Source of the DNA: Haliclona indistincta
Lineage: Eukaryota > Porifera > Demospongiae > Haplosclerida > Chalinidae
Direction: 5' to 3'
DNA: 64,000 bases
Assembly (NCBI GenBank): GCA_964017065.1
Contig: OZ024791.1
Location: forward strand, 6,748,547-6,812,546
Each line of letters starts with the position of its first letter. Within the stretch, counting starts at the first letter, position 1. Of this stretch, positions 1-10,319 are shown in pieces. Both the position numbers and the translations under genes were made by a program. A model generated the notes under the pieces. The model did no database searches. It worked only from the letters and a program-made list of their open reading frames with translations, and had not been told where the DNA came from.

Positions 1-2155
1 CTTTGTGGATGTAGGCACCCAAGGATCTGCATATAATTCCAAAATATTCATCTTGGCTACACTTGCAGCCTACAAACTGAGTTTCTTCTCGTGACAGAAC
101 AAACCCTGGTGGACAATGAGCAATCTTAATATCAACTACTGTGGATATGCCTTGAACATTATCTGTCTTAATTAGTAGCTTTCCTGTACTGCCTGGTAGA
201 CCGTAAAGTTTCACCTCACTAAGTGATGAATATTTATACGATTTTGCTAATCTGATGATTGAATCACTGTTGCTGTCTTGCATAATGGAGTTTCGGAACA
301 CAGTAATACTAGATACATCATGATCGCCTTCATCATAAACACTCGCATTGAGACGAAATACAACACCAGGTGTAATATTCAGTGAACTGTTGACTACTAA
401 TCTTTTGCCAGAAGTTGCTATGTGGTATGAATCGTTATGACCAACGAAAGAAAAATTACCAAAATATTTTTTAAAAATTTCTTCAAAGCTGAGATTATGA
501 GATCCGTAAGAATGCCGTCTACAAGGAAGTAGTGTTGTAGCAAAAATTGAGTGTCCGATTCCAGAGTGAGCAGTATTGTTAATAAAAGTAAAAGTTACAT
601 CATGAGTTTTGTAACTTTCTTTTTTGAGAAAACAAGTATGAGAAGAGAAATAGTCGTGTTGATCGACAGAGTACCAGTAGACGGCTCCACCCACAAAGTC
701 TGCATGATTGTTCACAAATAGAAAAGCTGATTTATAGTTATAAACTAAGGTTGCCATCCCAGCTAAAGCCAATGCCCCACCTTCACTGCCGCTGTTGTTT
801 ACAAAAGTAACGTTTGACCAACGACAAAATGTAACTCTTGCTGCCACAACATGAAGACCAGTTCCTACATTGCCAATAAAACTAATCTCTCCACCAAACA
901 CAACTGGCAGTGCTGTTATCATAAGTGTCCCAGTACGATAATACAATTTTGTAGCCTTCTTGTTCCTGCTATCTGACAAAGCCATGTTGTTAATAAACTT
1001 ACAATCATAGAACTCAGTAATGACTGGAAATCCACCGGCAATGTTGTCATAAACATTTGGTGATACATCAACTGCTGTGCTGAAATTAGCAAGATTGCTA
1101 TTCCAAGTAATATTCTTAAATATGACTTTATTTCGATCTTTGTGACTGATCTGGTAACCCAAATCTGAAAAAATAGTGCATCCACCACCATATCCTGCTG
1201 AATTATGCAGAAAAGTGACATTTTCAATTTTAACTGAATTGTTTATATTGTCATCATTGTGAAGTATTATTTTATAGAATCCAACATCTAAGCCACCTCC
1301 TCCAAGACTAGCTGTATTGTTGACAAAAACAGTATCCTTGACTACAATAGCGTTATTATTAAATTTAAATTTCATGCCCATGAACAGCCCACCACCAAAG
1401 CCAGCACGATTATTTGTAAAATTACAATTGAGGATTCGTATTTGCATATTTGTTGCTCCATAGAGAATGAGAAACAGTCCTCCTCCATGACCATAGGTTC
1501 TGTAGGTGTTAGTATTGTTGTGAAATACACACTTATCAAATGTTATGTTAGACCGTGTCTTGCTGGAAATATGCTCGTTTTTCCAAAGAGAAGCATAGAC
1601 ATATACTCCTCCTGTGTCAGAATTAATATGCTCGAATATCACGTTCGACACACGAATATTATCTCTAGGAAGTGAAATAGCCAAGCCACCATTAAGATGT
1701 GATATCTTTACATGGTCTATGATGACATCGGAGCAATTGAATAAGGAGAAGTAATGATGAGAAGTTTGCCGTGCTGTTTCACAATGTTTGACCGTAAGAT
1801 CTATTATTTTAAGTCTTGAAACGTTACTAAAGGCGATGTCATATCCGTAGAAACAAAGAGTTGTATTATCAATTCCTTGTCCTTGAATTATCAAATTGCT
1901 GACATTTGCAATAGCGATATTATGATCAAGAACATCAATCTTTGGACTTGCCAGCAACACTGTGGTATCATCAGTGATCAGGTGATTCATAGCATAGGAC
2001 AGAGAGTAACAGAAGGTTCCGGAAGAGTTCGTGATGCAGTCAGTTCTGTTGCCATCACTCAGCACAGTGATTGTATTGGCAGCACCACTGCTGATAGCAA
2101 CCACACAAGCTAAAGACCACCAAAGCAAGAGCACCACCATTGGCTCTCTGTACAT
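1..2155 (-). CDS. Beta-helix/multi-TM receptor, array copy 1 (3' end outside window)
   Basis: I read the minus-strand frame codon by codon from the ATG at 2155 to the left edge: 718 codons, no stop. The gene is therefore open and simply runs out of the window. It starts MYREPMVVLLLWWSLACVVA, a clear signal peptide, followed by the leader block NTITVLSDGNRTDCITNSSG shared by the array. The ectodomain carries repeated parallel beta-helix turns (HGGGLFL, FGGGLFMG, LGGGGLDVGFY, YGGGCTIFSD, EGGALALAGM, VGGAVYWYSVDQHDYFSS), and many Asn-X-Ser/Thr sites. The visible part ends in the cysteine-rich neck after CPPGFVLS and CKCSQDEYFG. The membrane half would lie to the left. Base identity with copy 2 (4275 onward) is almost complete at the window edge. 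The family is not named by me; a surface receptor or adhesin is inferred from architecture. Confidence 0.9.
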   Translation of the reverse strand, partial: MYREPMVVLLLWWSLACVVAISSGAANTITVLSDGNRTDCITNSSGTFCYSLSYAMNHLITDDTTVLLASPKIDVLDHNIAIANVSNLIIQGQGIDNTTLCFYGYDIAFSNVSRLKIIDLTVKHCETARQTSHHYFSLFNCSDVIIDHVKISHLNGGLAISLPRDNIRVSNVIFEHINSDTGGVYVYASLWKNEHISSKTRSNITFDKCVFHNNTNTYRTYGHGGGLFLILYGATNMQIRILNCNFTNNRAGFGGGLFMGMKFKFNNNAIVVKDTVFVNNTASLGGGGLDVGFYKIILHNDDNINNSVKIENVTFLHNSAGYGGGCTIFSDLGYQISHKDRNKVIFKNITWNSNLANFSTAVDVSPNVYDNIAGGFPVITEFYDCKFINNMALSDSRNKKATKLYYRTGTLMITALPVVFGGEISFIGNVGTGLHVVAARVTFCRWSNVTFVNNSGSEGGALALAGMATLVYNYKSAFLFVNNHADFVGGAVYWYSVDQHDYFSSHTCFLKKESYKTHDVTFTFINNTAHSGIGHSIFATTLLPCRRHSYGSHNLSFEEIFKKYFGNFSFVGHNDSYHIATSGKRLVVNSSLNITPGVVFRLNASVYDEGDHDVSSITVFRNSIMQDSNSDSIIRLAKSYKYSSLSEVKLYGLPGSTGKLLIKTDNVQGISTVVDIKIAHCPPGFVLSREETQFVGCKCSQDEYFGIICRSLGAYIHK

Positions 2156-2714
2156 GATGAGACAGAGAGTACCAGGTGGAGAACCGAGGCTTCTTGTAAC
2201 TTGCTTCTTACTGCTTCAAATGCATGTGAAAAGACAACAATCCTGTACTTTATGTGAGTTCTTGTTTGTTGCTCACAAGCATAATATTGATTGACAAAAA
2301 GCAGCATCATGTAAACCCAACATCACAAAGTATTCACATGTGAGAAACTCACTGCTACATGGTTATGCAAATCTATATTCGACGATGAGACTTTGTTTAA
2401 AAACTGGCTATTGTATAGTAGTCTCAAAAGACAAACTATCATTAAATCCCTTGTACTTGTTGATCACAGGGCAGCTTCTCATTGATAAACTATCAGTGAT
2501 TGAACAATAATCATTAGTGTATTGATAAACAAGGAATACTTTAGCAAATAAACTTTAAATCAGGAAAATGATAGAAGGATGCCTTTTTTCACAACAAACA
2601 CTCTATAAGTATAGCATCTATAGGCACTCAAGTACAGACAAAGTTCAAAGCACTCCATTAAATACCAGCATACAAATTTAGAGCCAATAAAACAAAATTA
2701 CAGTAGTCATTAAG
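2156..2714. other. Intergenic spacer between copies 1 and 2, duplicated at 10320-10884
   Basis: No gene seen. It holds the 5' flank of copy 1 and the 3' flank of copy 2. The same sequence recurs almost base for base at 10320-10884, offset about 8.17 kb, in front of copy 3. I found no clear TATA box here. Short ORFs in this stretch are read-through of the flanking leader and have no independent support. Confidence 0.75.
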
Positions 2715-5700
2715 CTAAAACGACTTGTATGAGTCAGAACTGCTAACAAGCAAACGAGCTGGCATATCATCCTCGATTCTATATTCAGAATCACTGACAA
2801 AACGTGATACAAATTTGTTGATTCCACTGACTCTCTTGTACTTGATGAGGCAAGCAACGATTGTGTAAGCCAGGATGTATATCATGGGCCAGTAGATGAG
2901 GATGAGTTGGAAAGACTTTACTGAATGATTTGAAAATAATAACTCGTTATGCGATGTACCACGAAAGTACAAAAACATGGAAAATCCGTTGATAATGACA
3001 AGATTACCAAAAATGATTGTATCAAGAACATTGTGCCATCTCTTCTGATAAGGTTGCACTGAGGAATGGAAGACGAGGAATATAACAAGAACAAATTCAG
3101 CGACAATATAGAATGAGCCAAGACTAGGAAAAACGACACGAATGAGTAAGATCACAAGTCGATATAAAAGGTATATTCCTGAAAAGCAGCGCCAGTTGTC
3201 TTTAAAGCAACCTTGAAAGGAGTCAAAGAGAGGCTTGAGATCAATCAGTAGCAGCTTATTCAACCAGTACCTGGAACGACAACTGGTACAGAAGTTTCGA
3301 GACTGACAAAATGCAGCACACTTGATCAACACAGGGTTCACTAACAGTAAAGATGGAGGTAGTATCACTATGAATACCAAAAACACTAGTGCTGGTACAG
3401 CATAGCATCCATGCTGCCAACTGAAATACTCTACATTGCCAGCAAGACGAACAACATGCTTGACACTGGAGTTCGGAGATGTACCATTTTGTATTTCAGC
3501 CAGTTGAAGAATCTCAAAGGTAATTCTTGTGGACTGTGAGTAGGCCATTACTAGGAATGCTGACAGACCCTGTATTACAGATACATTGAATCCTTGCTTC
3601 CTAAAGCACTTGCAGATCCTCCAACAAGTACAGTAGTTTACGATCACTACTAGACCAAACACAAGTACTACAGCAAACACAGTCGTGATGTACTTGAAGA
3701 TCAAAACATCAAGAACAGTGGCTCCTTTCCATAGACAAAATGAGAGTGACTCACCACTGAAGAAGTCAAGGTTGAAGAACCCATAAATGAACTGATAAAT
3801 AGAAACAAACCAGGAAGCTTGATGAAAGGTTGTCAAGTGATAAGCATCAATGTATAGTAAATCAATGACCTGAGCAAACAGTATAAATCCATTGACTGCA
3901 CCAGATGTAAAGCTGATGTTCATGACAAGAATGGCAATGAATAGCAAAGTCAGTGGCAGAAGCTCAGATAGAACATAGAATAATATTCCATAGTTACATA
4001 AAGACGACTCCTGTTTGCACGAGTATAGTTTAGAGTGAAAGAACACTGAGAAATTATCTCTACATTGTCCACACAATTCACCAGTACGATTTGAGCCACA
4101 GATAAAGTCATCAAGAATAGTTTGGTTTGTTGTGTTGGGAAGTAGAAGTTCATCATTTTGGTAATTTATTTTTCCACCATAACTGCAGAAAGCCAAAGGG
4201 CACTCAGCAGTCCACAAGTTGGCTGGAGTTGGTCCAGTTGCATTGTTCACATCTAAGTAACCAGCCCAATAACCTTTGTGGATGTAGGCACCCAAGGATC
4301 TGCATATAATTCCAAAATATTCATCTTGGCTACACTTGCAGCCTACAAACTGAGTTTCTTCTCGTGACAGAACAAACCCTGGTGGACAATGAGCGATCTT
4401 AATATCAACTACTGTGGATATGCCTTGAACATTATCTGTCTTAATTAGTAGCTTTCCTGTACTGCCTGGTAGACCGTAAAGTTTCACCTCACTAAGTGAT
4501 GAATATTTATACGATTTTGCTAATCTGATGATTGAATCACTGTTGCTGTCTTGCATAATGGAGTTTCGGAACACAGTAATACTAGATACATTATGATTGC
4601 CTTCATCATAAACATTTGCATTGAGAGGAAATACAACACCAGGTGTAATATTCAGTGGACCATCTTGTCTTTCCAGCCTGAAGTTATTGGCAGATGTGGC
4701 TATGTCCTTTGAAGCAAGACCAGAAAAATTTGCAATCCTTCCTAATATACTCAATAAGGTTTTGTCGGATGAATTGCAAGGACGCAGTGTGGTAGCAAAA
4801 ATTGAGTCACCAATTCCTGACTGAGCAGTATTGTTAATAAAAGTAAAAGAAACATTATTGTCAGTTTTGTGATGTTCCTTTTTGAGAAAACAAGTACGAG
4901 AAGAGAAATAGTCGTGTTGATCAACAGAGTACCAGTAGATGGCTCCACCTACAAAGTCAGCATGATTTTTCACAAATAAAAAAGTTGAATTTGAATTAAA
5001 AAGCAAGGTTGCCATGCCAACTAAAGCTAATGCTCCGCCCTCACTACCTCTGTTGTTAGCAAATGTAACATTCGAATTGGGACCAAATGTAACTTTTGAT
5101 GCCACAACATGAAGACCAGTTCCTACATTGTCTTCAAAGATGATGTCTCCACCAAACGCTACTGGCAGTGCTGTTATCATAAGTGTCCCAGTGCGATAGT
5201 AAAGTTTGGTAGTATTCCTGTTACATGTACTGCTATTTGATAAAACCTTGTTGTTTATAAACTGACAATCATAGAACTTAGTGATGACTGGAAATCCACC
5301 GGCAATGTTGTCATAAACGTTTGGTGATACATCAACTGCTGTGCTGAAGTTAGCGAGGTTGTCTTTCCAAATGCTATTCCTGAAAATGACTTTATTTAAG
5401 TCTTGGTAGCTTATCTGATGTCCCAGGTCTGAAAAAATTGTGTTTCCACCACCATATCCTGCTGAATTTTGCTGAAAAACGACATTTTCAATAGTAACTG
5501 AATTGTTTATATTGCCATTGTTGTTATTTGTCATTTCATAAAATCCAACATCTAAGCCACCTCCTCCAAGACTAGCTGTATTGTAAGCAAACACAGTATC
5601 CTTGATAACAAGACTGTTGTGAGAAAAGATATTTCTAAAACCTACAAAAAGGCCTCCACCCCAAGGAGCGCTATTGCTTGTAAAATTACAATTGAGGATT

Positions 5701-6446
5701 TCAATATTAACATTTTCAGCACCATCAAGCACAAGAAGTAGACCTCCTCCATGTCCAGCACTCCTATTTGATCTTGACTCATCTTTACTGTAGCTATTAG
5801 TATTGTTGTTAAAGATACAATTTTCAAATGTTAAGTTATATTGTGAATAACTAGCAAGTTGGTGGTTCATGTATCGTGGACGAGAATCAACATATACTCC
5901 TCCTGAGACAGAGTAACAGTGCTCAAAAGTTGAGTCGAAGACATAAATGTCATCTCTAGGAAGCGAAAAAGCCAAGCCACCAGTAAGACGTGATATCTTC
6001 ACATGTCCGATTACAACATCAGAGCAACTAAACAAGTAGAGGTTAGAATCATTTGACAAGCGTTGTTCAGTGAAACAGAGTTGGATGGCTAAGCTCATTA
6101 TTTTAAGCCCTGAGATGTTAAAAAAACCTATTTCATCTTTGTAAAAACAGATTGTTGTGCTGTCAATTCCAAGTCCTTGAATTACCAGATTACTGACATT
6201 ATGAATATGGATTTGATCAAGAACATCAATCTTTGGACTTGCTAGCAACACTGTGGTATTATCAGTGATCAGGTGATTCATAGCGTAGGACAGAGAGTAA
6301 CAGAAGGTTCCGGAAGAGTTCGTGATGCAGTCAGTTCTGTTGCCATCACTCAGCACAGTGATTGTATTGGCAGCACCACTGCTAATATCAACCACGCAAG
6401 CTAAAGACCACCAAAACAAGAGCACCACCATTGGCTCTCTGCACAT
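2715..6446 (-). CDS. Beta-helix/multi-TM receptor, array copy 2 (1243 aa)
   Basis: Single-exon reading frame from the ATG in CACCATGTGC (MCREPMVVLLFWWSLACVV) to TAG. Residues 1-25 are a signal peptide. Residues about 80-580 form beta-helix repeats with NN-x-A-x-x-GGG turns (HGGGLLLV, WGGGLFVGF, LGGGGLDVGFYE, YGGGNTIFSD, EGGALALVGMA, VGGAIYWYS). Residues about 600-690 are a beta-rich linker. From CPPGFVLS (about 690) a cysteine-rich neck runs to GELCGQCRDNFSVFF (about 790). About nine hydrophobic segments follow (about 819-1210), including PALVFLVFIVILPPSLLL and the motif SVQPYQKRWHNVLD. The cytoplasmic tail ends EDDMPARLLVSSSDSYKSF, with MPARLL near 1227. The N-terminus resembles Pmp/adhesin beta-helices and the last membrane block vaguely resembles TRP-like fungal channels, but I cannot place it in a named family. 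Surface sensing or adhesion is inference. Confidence 0.93.
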   Translation of the reverse strand: MCREPMVVLLFWWSLACVVDISSGAANTITVLSDGNRTDCITNSSGTFCYSLSYAMNHLITDNTTVLLASPKIDVLDQIHIHNVSNLVIQGLGIDSTTICFYKDEIGFFNISGLKIMSLAIQLCFTEQRLSNDSNLYLFSCSDVVIGHVKISRLTGGLAFSLPRDDIYVFDSTFEHCYSVSGGVYVDSRPRYMNHQLASYSQYNLTFENCIFNNNTNSYSKDESRSNRSAGHGGGLLLVLDGAENVNIEILNCNFTSNSAPWGGGLFVGFRNIFSHNSLVIKDTVFAYNTASLGGGGLDVGFYEMTNNNNGNINNSVTIENVVFQQNSAGYGGGNTIFSDLGHQISYQDLNKVIFRNSIWKDNLANFSTAVDVSPNVYDNIAGGFPVITKFYDCQFINNKVLSNSSTCNRNTTKLYYRTGTLMITALPVAFGGDIIFEDNVGTGLHVVASKVTFGPNSNVTFANNRGSEGGALALVGMATLLFNSNSTFLFVKNHADFVGGAIYWYSVDQHDYFSSRTCFLKKEHHKTDNNVSFTFINNTAQSGIGDSIFATTLRPCNSSDKTLLSILGRIANFSGLASKDIATSANNFRLERQDGPLNITPGVVFPLNANVYDEGNHNVSSITVFRNSIMQDSNSDSIIRLAKSYKYSSLSEVKLYGLPGSTGKLLIKTDNVQGISTVVDIKIAHCPPGFVLSREETQFVGCKCSQDEYFGIICRSLGAYIHKGYWAGYLDVNNATGPTPANLWTAECPLAFCSYGGKINYQNDELLLPNTTNQTILDDFICGSNRTGELCGQCRDNFSVFFHSKLYSCKQESSLCNYGILFYVLSELLPLTLLFIAILVMNISFTSGAVNGFILFAQVIDLLYIDAYHLTTFHQASWFVSIYQFIYGFFNLDFFSGESLSFCLWKGATVLDVLIFKYITTVFAVVLVFGLVVIVNYCTCWRICKCFRKQGFNVSVIQGLSAFLVMAYSQSTRITFEILQLAEIQNGTSPNSSVKHVVRLAGNVEYFSWQHGCYAVPALVFLVFIVILPPSLLLVNPVLIKCAAFCQSRNFCTSCRSRYWLNKLLLIDLKPLFDSFQGCFKDNWRCFSGIYLLYRLVILLIRVVFPSLGSFYIVAEFVLVIFLVFHSSVQPYQKRWHNVLDTIIFGNLVIINGFSMFLYFRGTSHNELLFSNHSVKSFQLILIYWPMIYILAYTIVACLIKYKRVSGINKFVSRFVSDSEYRIEDDMPARLLVSSSDSYKSF

Positions 6447-6712
6447 GGTGAGACAAAGAGAATTGTAGCTACTATTCCAGGAAAATTGTCCTTATACACG
6501 CAAGTTTTTGCTATGAGCAATACTCAATTGACAAGTGGGATTACGTACATGAGACTATACTATTCTATTCCCAATACTATACATGTTGTGCATTGTGCAA
6601 CCTATCTACCACATGACCAAGACACTACAAAAGACATTGACAAATCAATGTTTTGATCATGAGAAAAATGTTCAAAACATCCCATTGGTGACCGGATCTG
6701 TGAAAATGAGCC

Positions 6713-7250
6713 TTAACCCTTTAACCCCTAATGACGCCATTTGGTGTCATACATACTACAGACACCATAACTTTATCAAAAAGTGATAAAATAATTATTC
6801 CGAAATTAGGCTAAATGTATTGGCGCATGGCGTTTTTCAATGTACATTTTGCAACATTTAAAGAAAAACAAAATGGCTGCCAAGAAAATTTGGACATTTT
6901 ACGGCTTGAGGACGCTCGGAAAACACATTTTTACACATTTTCCATGATCTGGGCTACATTTTGCACTCACCAAAACCACTGCTATTTGTATGTACTTTTC
7001 AGTAGCCAGCCCCAAAGTACTGACTTTGAGCAAAATTTGACGAGGTCGCTGCACTTTATTAGCTTCACTTCCGAAGTGGAAGGAGCATATTGACCGACTT
7101 GAGTGTGGGCAATTGCAACTACTCACTTGCGAAAAAGGATGCAAATTTGAGACAAGTAGCACAAAAGACACATGAGATATTTGCGAGAGAATTGGTCTGC
7201 ATTTACGAGGTTAAAATTCCAGCAAGATAGTTTAGTAGCTAAAGGGTTAA
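6713..7250. mobile_element. TTAA-flanked MITE, copy A (piggyBac-type)
   Basis: Body 6717-7246, bounded by TTAA at 6713-6716 and 7247-7250. Ends are inverted: CCCTTTAACCCCTAATGACG on the left, and CCCTTTAGCTACTAAACTAT read from the right. The paralogous empty site is present at 14857-14875 (GAGCCTTAAGGAGATCTC), which shows one TTAA before insertion and two after. That target-site duplication and the CCCTTT ends are typical of piggyBac-type elements. There is no transposase. The ORFs inside (about 90 codons on both strands) are by-products of the repeat. Confidence 0.85.
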
Positions 7251-7424
7251 GGAGATCTCTAGTAGAGGAAAGTAACGCATAATATCCATAATAATTTGAA
7301 TTTTAGGGTCAAAAACCACTTTTGTATTCAAAAGAACAAGGATAGTACTTATCATTTCTGCATAAACATTGATGCTGAAGAAATTCGAAGTGTTGAATAT
7401 TAATTCCATTTATGACGGATCCCT
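7251..7424. other. Spacer between two TTAA elements, paralogous to 14867-15179
   Basis: Short unique stretch between elements A and B. It matches the intergenic DNA after copy 3 (GGAGATCTCTAGTAGA...CAAAAGAACAAGGATA and AAATTCGAAGTG), so it is the ancestral spacer into which the elements inserted. No gene. Confidence 0.6.
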
Positions 7425-8022
7425 TTAACCCTTTAATTACTAAATTATCCAGCTGAAATTTTAACCTCGTAAATGCTGACCACTTCTCTCGTGAATATCT
7501 CGTGTGTCTTTTGTGCTACTGGTCTCAAATTTGCGTCCTTTTACCCCAGTGAGTAGCCGCAATTGCCCACACTCAAGTCGGTCAATGTGCCCCTCCCACT
7601 TCGAAAGTGAAGCCGATAAAGTGCAACGACCTCGTCAAATTTTGCTCAAACTTAGTACTTTGGGGCTGGCTGCTGAAAAGTACACACAAATAGCAGTGGT
7701 TTTGGTGAGTGCAAAATGTAGCCCAGATCATAGAGAATGTCCAAAAATGTGTTTCCGAGCACCCTGAAGCCATAAAATGTCCCAATTTTCTTGGCAGCCA
7801 TTTTGTTTTCCTAAAATGTTGTGAATTTTGCACTGAAGCCATAGAAATGCCGTCGCCATAACGTTTAGCGCAGGGGGCGCGCCGAAAACCAGTCAATTTT
7901 TTGCGGTTATTTGTATTCTTCAATTTGGCTTAATTTTGGGATATTTTAACACTTTTTGATGAAGTTATGGTGTCTGAAGTATGTATGTCGCCAAAAGGCG
8001 ACATTAGGGGTTAAAGGGTTAA
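7425..8022. mobile_element. TTAA-flanked MITE, copy B, inverted relative to copy A
   Basis: Body 7429-8018 between TTAA at 7425-7428 and 8019-8022. It is the same element as copy A in the opposite orientation: its left end CCCTTTAATTACTAAATTAT matches A's right end, and its right end matches A's left. A and B together form a roughly 1.3 kb imperfect palindrome with a 174 bp centre. The conceptual peptide on the minus strand of A (6899-7171) and the plus strand of B (7504-7767) is the same sequence with substitutions, which confirms the inversion. It is non-autonomous. Confidence 0.85.
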
Positions 8023-8658
8023 GGTGGTACGGAAGCGAAATTTGACCTCTTCAATTTGTTTCATTTTAAAGTATGTTGTAGAGTTGGTGCATACAAATAG
8101 GATACTCAAAGGAAATTGAAGTAAACTCCTTGGTTGCTAAGATATTGTTGTACAAATGTTACCCAACTGGTTGCTATGCGTGGGCGATGGAATGCAATAA
8201 CAATTAACTACGTGTGCGCGACCTATAATCCGTAACGTCTCTGTGGTGTTAGTGCAGCCGCAGTCCAAGTCTTGGGCTAGAAGAAGCTGTACAAACACTA
8301 AACAAAGCTTTTACAGCCAACAGGTGACACTACAACACGTTGCAGCCAAGATCGTTCGCGGTACGTTTTATCGCACGTGTATGTTAATATTATTCATAAT
8401 TTGTGGACGCGTTGCTAGGGCGGGGCACTGCGGTCGCGGCTAGGTTGTGCTGCGGTTCTGACGGCGTCTAGTGGGGCTTGTGGAGGTCAGAATGACTCAG
8501 AAGGTTACTGTAGAGTGTCGAGTCACGAAACAAACGATGTATTTTCACAAAGTCTGACTAAGGCCGTGTATAACGTAGCCACTGCGTGTAGCGTGCACAA
8601 AGAGTACGGTAACTTTTCTACCGAACAGCACTGTCAGGTAAGAATTGATTCCCCGCTA

Positions 8659-9623
8659 GTACACTAAAGTAACCGCGGGGGTTTTCGGAAAAACTTTTGG
8701 GTGTGGTCTAATCTTTTGTCTCTAGCTCAGCTTCAGCAGCACTTCATTGAACCAGACTAATATCGCTGAAAAGCCAAGGCAATGGGCTACTAAATTGAAG
8801 AGTTTGAATGTTCTCCACAGTGATTTCTAATTTTAATTCTTCGTTATTTTATGCTGTATGAAAAAGCATCAAAAATTAAGTGGGTGGGGTTTCCGGAAAC
8901 GCGCGTATTCTTGTAAAAAACGGCTTTGTTCTTGTGTGTCAGCATGTGTCAAGACTTGGTAATGCATGACAGAACAATTTCTTGCTCCACCTGTCTACTC
9001 AGCACAGTCGACCCCCCTGCACCAACCTTCTTCACCTTCCCCTTTACGTGGTCGTCGAGTGTACTAGGTGGAATGCCATATTTTAATGCAACTCCATGCA
9101 CGTTTGGTTCACTTTTACTCCGGCACTCTGCAATGGCTCTCTGGAGGTCCTCCGCACTATACTTTCGTTTTGCTGCCATTGACAAACAACTTTTTTTATT
9201 GCTGTGAAAAGCGCATGCGCGTTTGTTTATATAATGGAAAATACGATTTGTATTTAATACTACTGTTGACAGCATGCACGTGTGCAGCGGGCTCTGATTA
9301 TTCTCGTACTGTTTTAAATGGTCAGTCTGCGTAGTTGCAGTTGGTTTTTATTGCATATCTGCATGCATTGGTAAAGTTGCAGTGCTGCAAGAAAGTTTTT
9401 TTAGCGATTTTTAACCGTATGCGTATGATTTGCCTAGCCTAATAGCATGTTTGCAAATTTTCTGCAGCCACCTAATGTGGCCCAAAAGAGCACTATGATA
9501 GGGCATGGTATTCACCAAATTTGGTAGCTGTGCGTTGCTTGTCTTGAGCTCAGCGTAGAAAAATCTCTTGAGTTTCCGGAAACCCCACCCTTTCCGGAAA
9601 CCCCCGCGGTTACTTTAGCGTGC
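8659..9623. mobile_element. Nested pogo/Tigger-like element with TA target sites
   Basis: Flanked by TA at 8657-8658 and 9624-9625. Ends are inverted repeats: ACTAAAGTAACCGCGGGGG on the left, and GCTAAAGTAACCGCGGGGG read from the right, each followed by a TTTYCGGAAA-like block. TA target duplication is the Tc1/mariner signature. On the minus strand it keeps a fragment of a CENP-B/psq-type helix-turn-helix (8949-9179), as in pogo/Tigger transposases. There is no DDE catalytic domain, so it is non-autonomous. Confidence 0.75.
8949..9179 (-). pseudogene. N-terminal remnant of a Tigger/CENP-B-type transposase
   Basis: 76 codons from MAAKRKYSAEDLQRAIAE to a stop. The pattern KRKYS-x-E-DLQRAI, then VALKYGIPPSTLDDHVKGK, is the pipsqueak/CENP-B N-terminal helix-turn-helix that binds transposon ends or satellite DNA. 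The frame stops shortly after IVLSCITKS, where full transposases continue into the second DNA-binding domain and the DDE core, so this is a truncated remnant inside the nested element. An upstream extension to 9275 adds residues without similarity to the family. Confidence 0.75.
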
Positions 9624-10088
9624 TAAATTTTTGGCCAGAAGCCGCAGTTCCACGCTCTTCGTAGGCTCCTACTGGCGTCTTTGTAGGAAAGTGAGCCAAG
9701 TTTGCTTCTTTGCTGCCTTACGGGATACTAAAGGGCGATCCAATTGCGGCCTCTGCTGAAAAGTTAGCCCTTGGCGTTCTCCATAGAATTCTATTCAATA
9801 TACTGGCATACAGTGCTTCTGGCAATAGCTTTGAGAAGAATTAACAAATACAGTGGGTGTATCTGAAGCGCCATAATATGAACACTAATTCTCAGGACCT
9901 CTTCTTGTTTTGTGATTGCATGCTACACACCTCAAACAACCATTATAATAACTCCAACTTGCACAGTATTTCATGTTTCAGAAATTATACATAAATAAAA
10001 AAATTCTTCCAAATTCACACCTTCGCTTCCATACCACCTTAAGGCTCTAAATTTATATAATGCATAGTAAATGCACAAACTAGAGCCA

Positions 10089-10319
10089 TCACACTCCTTT
10101 TTGCCTATTGATACCCCATTGAGCGATATTGTAAGTAAAATTACAACGTAGGACTTTACATGTAGCGAGAAAGTAACAGAAGGTTCCGGAAGAGTTCGTG
10201 ATGCAGTCAGTTCTGTTGCCATCACTCAGCACAGTGATTGTATTGGTAGCACCATTGCTGATAACAGCCATGCAAGCTAACCACCAAAGCAAGGGCACCA
10301 CCATTGGCTCTCTGTACAT
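10089..10319 (-). pseudogene. N-terminal receptor fragment with internal deletion
   Basis: Starts with the array leader (MYREPMVVPLLWWLACM...NTITVLSDGNRTDCITNSSG) and, after TFCY, jumps into an internal beta-helix segment, VLRCNFTYNIAQWG. That segment matches copy 4 (around 18975-19022) some 200 residues further on. It then runs out of frame. About 600 bp of ectodomain is deleted, and everything downstream has been replaced by transposons. This occupies the position that copy 1 holds in the first 8.17 kb unit. Confidence 0.85.

Larger units (their letters stand above)
8019..10042. mobile_element. Second TTAA-flanked element, interrupted by a TA-flanked insertion
   Basis: Body 8023-10038, sharing its left TTAA (8019-8022) with copy B and ending at TTAA 10039-10042. 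Terminal inverted repeats are GGTGGTACGGAAGCGAA on the left and GGTGGTATGGAAGCGAA read from the right. The paralogous locus after copy 3 runs straight from TTAA into GGCTC (15782-15790), matching the right flank here (TTAAGGCTC at 10039), which supports this boundary. About 965 bp of the middle is a separate insertion (8659-9623). No coding content of its own is recognised. Confidence 0.75.

Noticed and set aside
1..2155. Pseudogene call for copy 1 because no long complete frame is found
   Set aside because: The frame is open for all 718 codons to the window edge; it only lacks a stop because the gene leaves the window.
6899..7923. Conserved ~90-110 codon reading frames in both elements A and B
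   Set aside because: The similarity comes from the elements being copies of one repeat. The frames have no domain and frame conservation is not better than the DNA.
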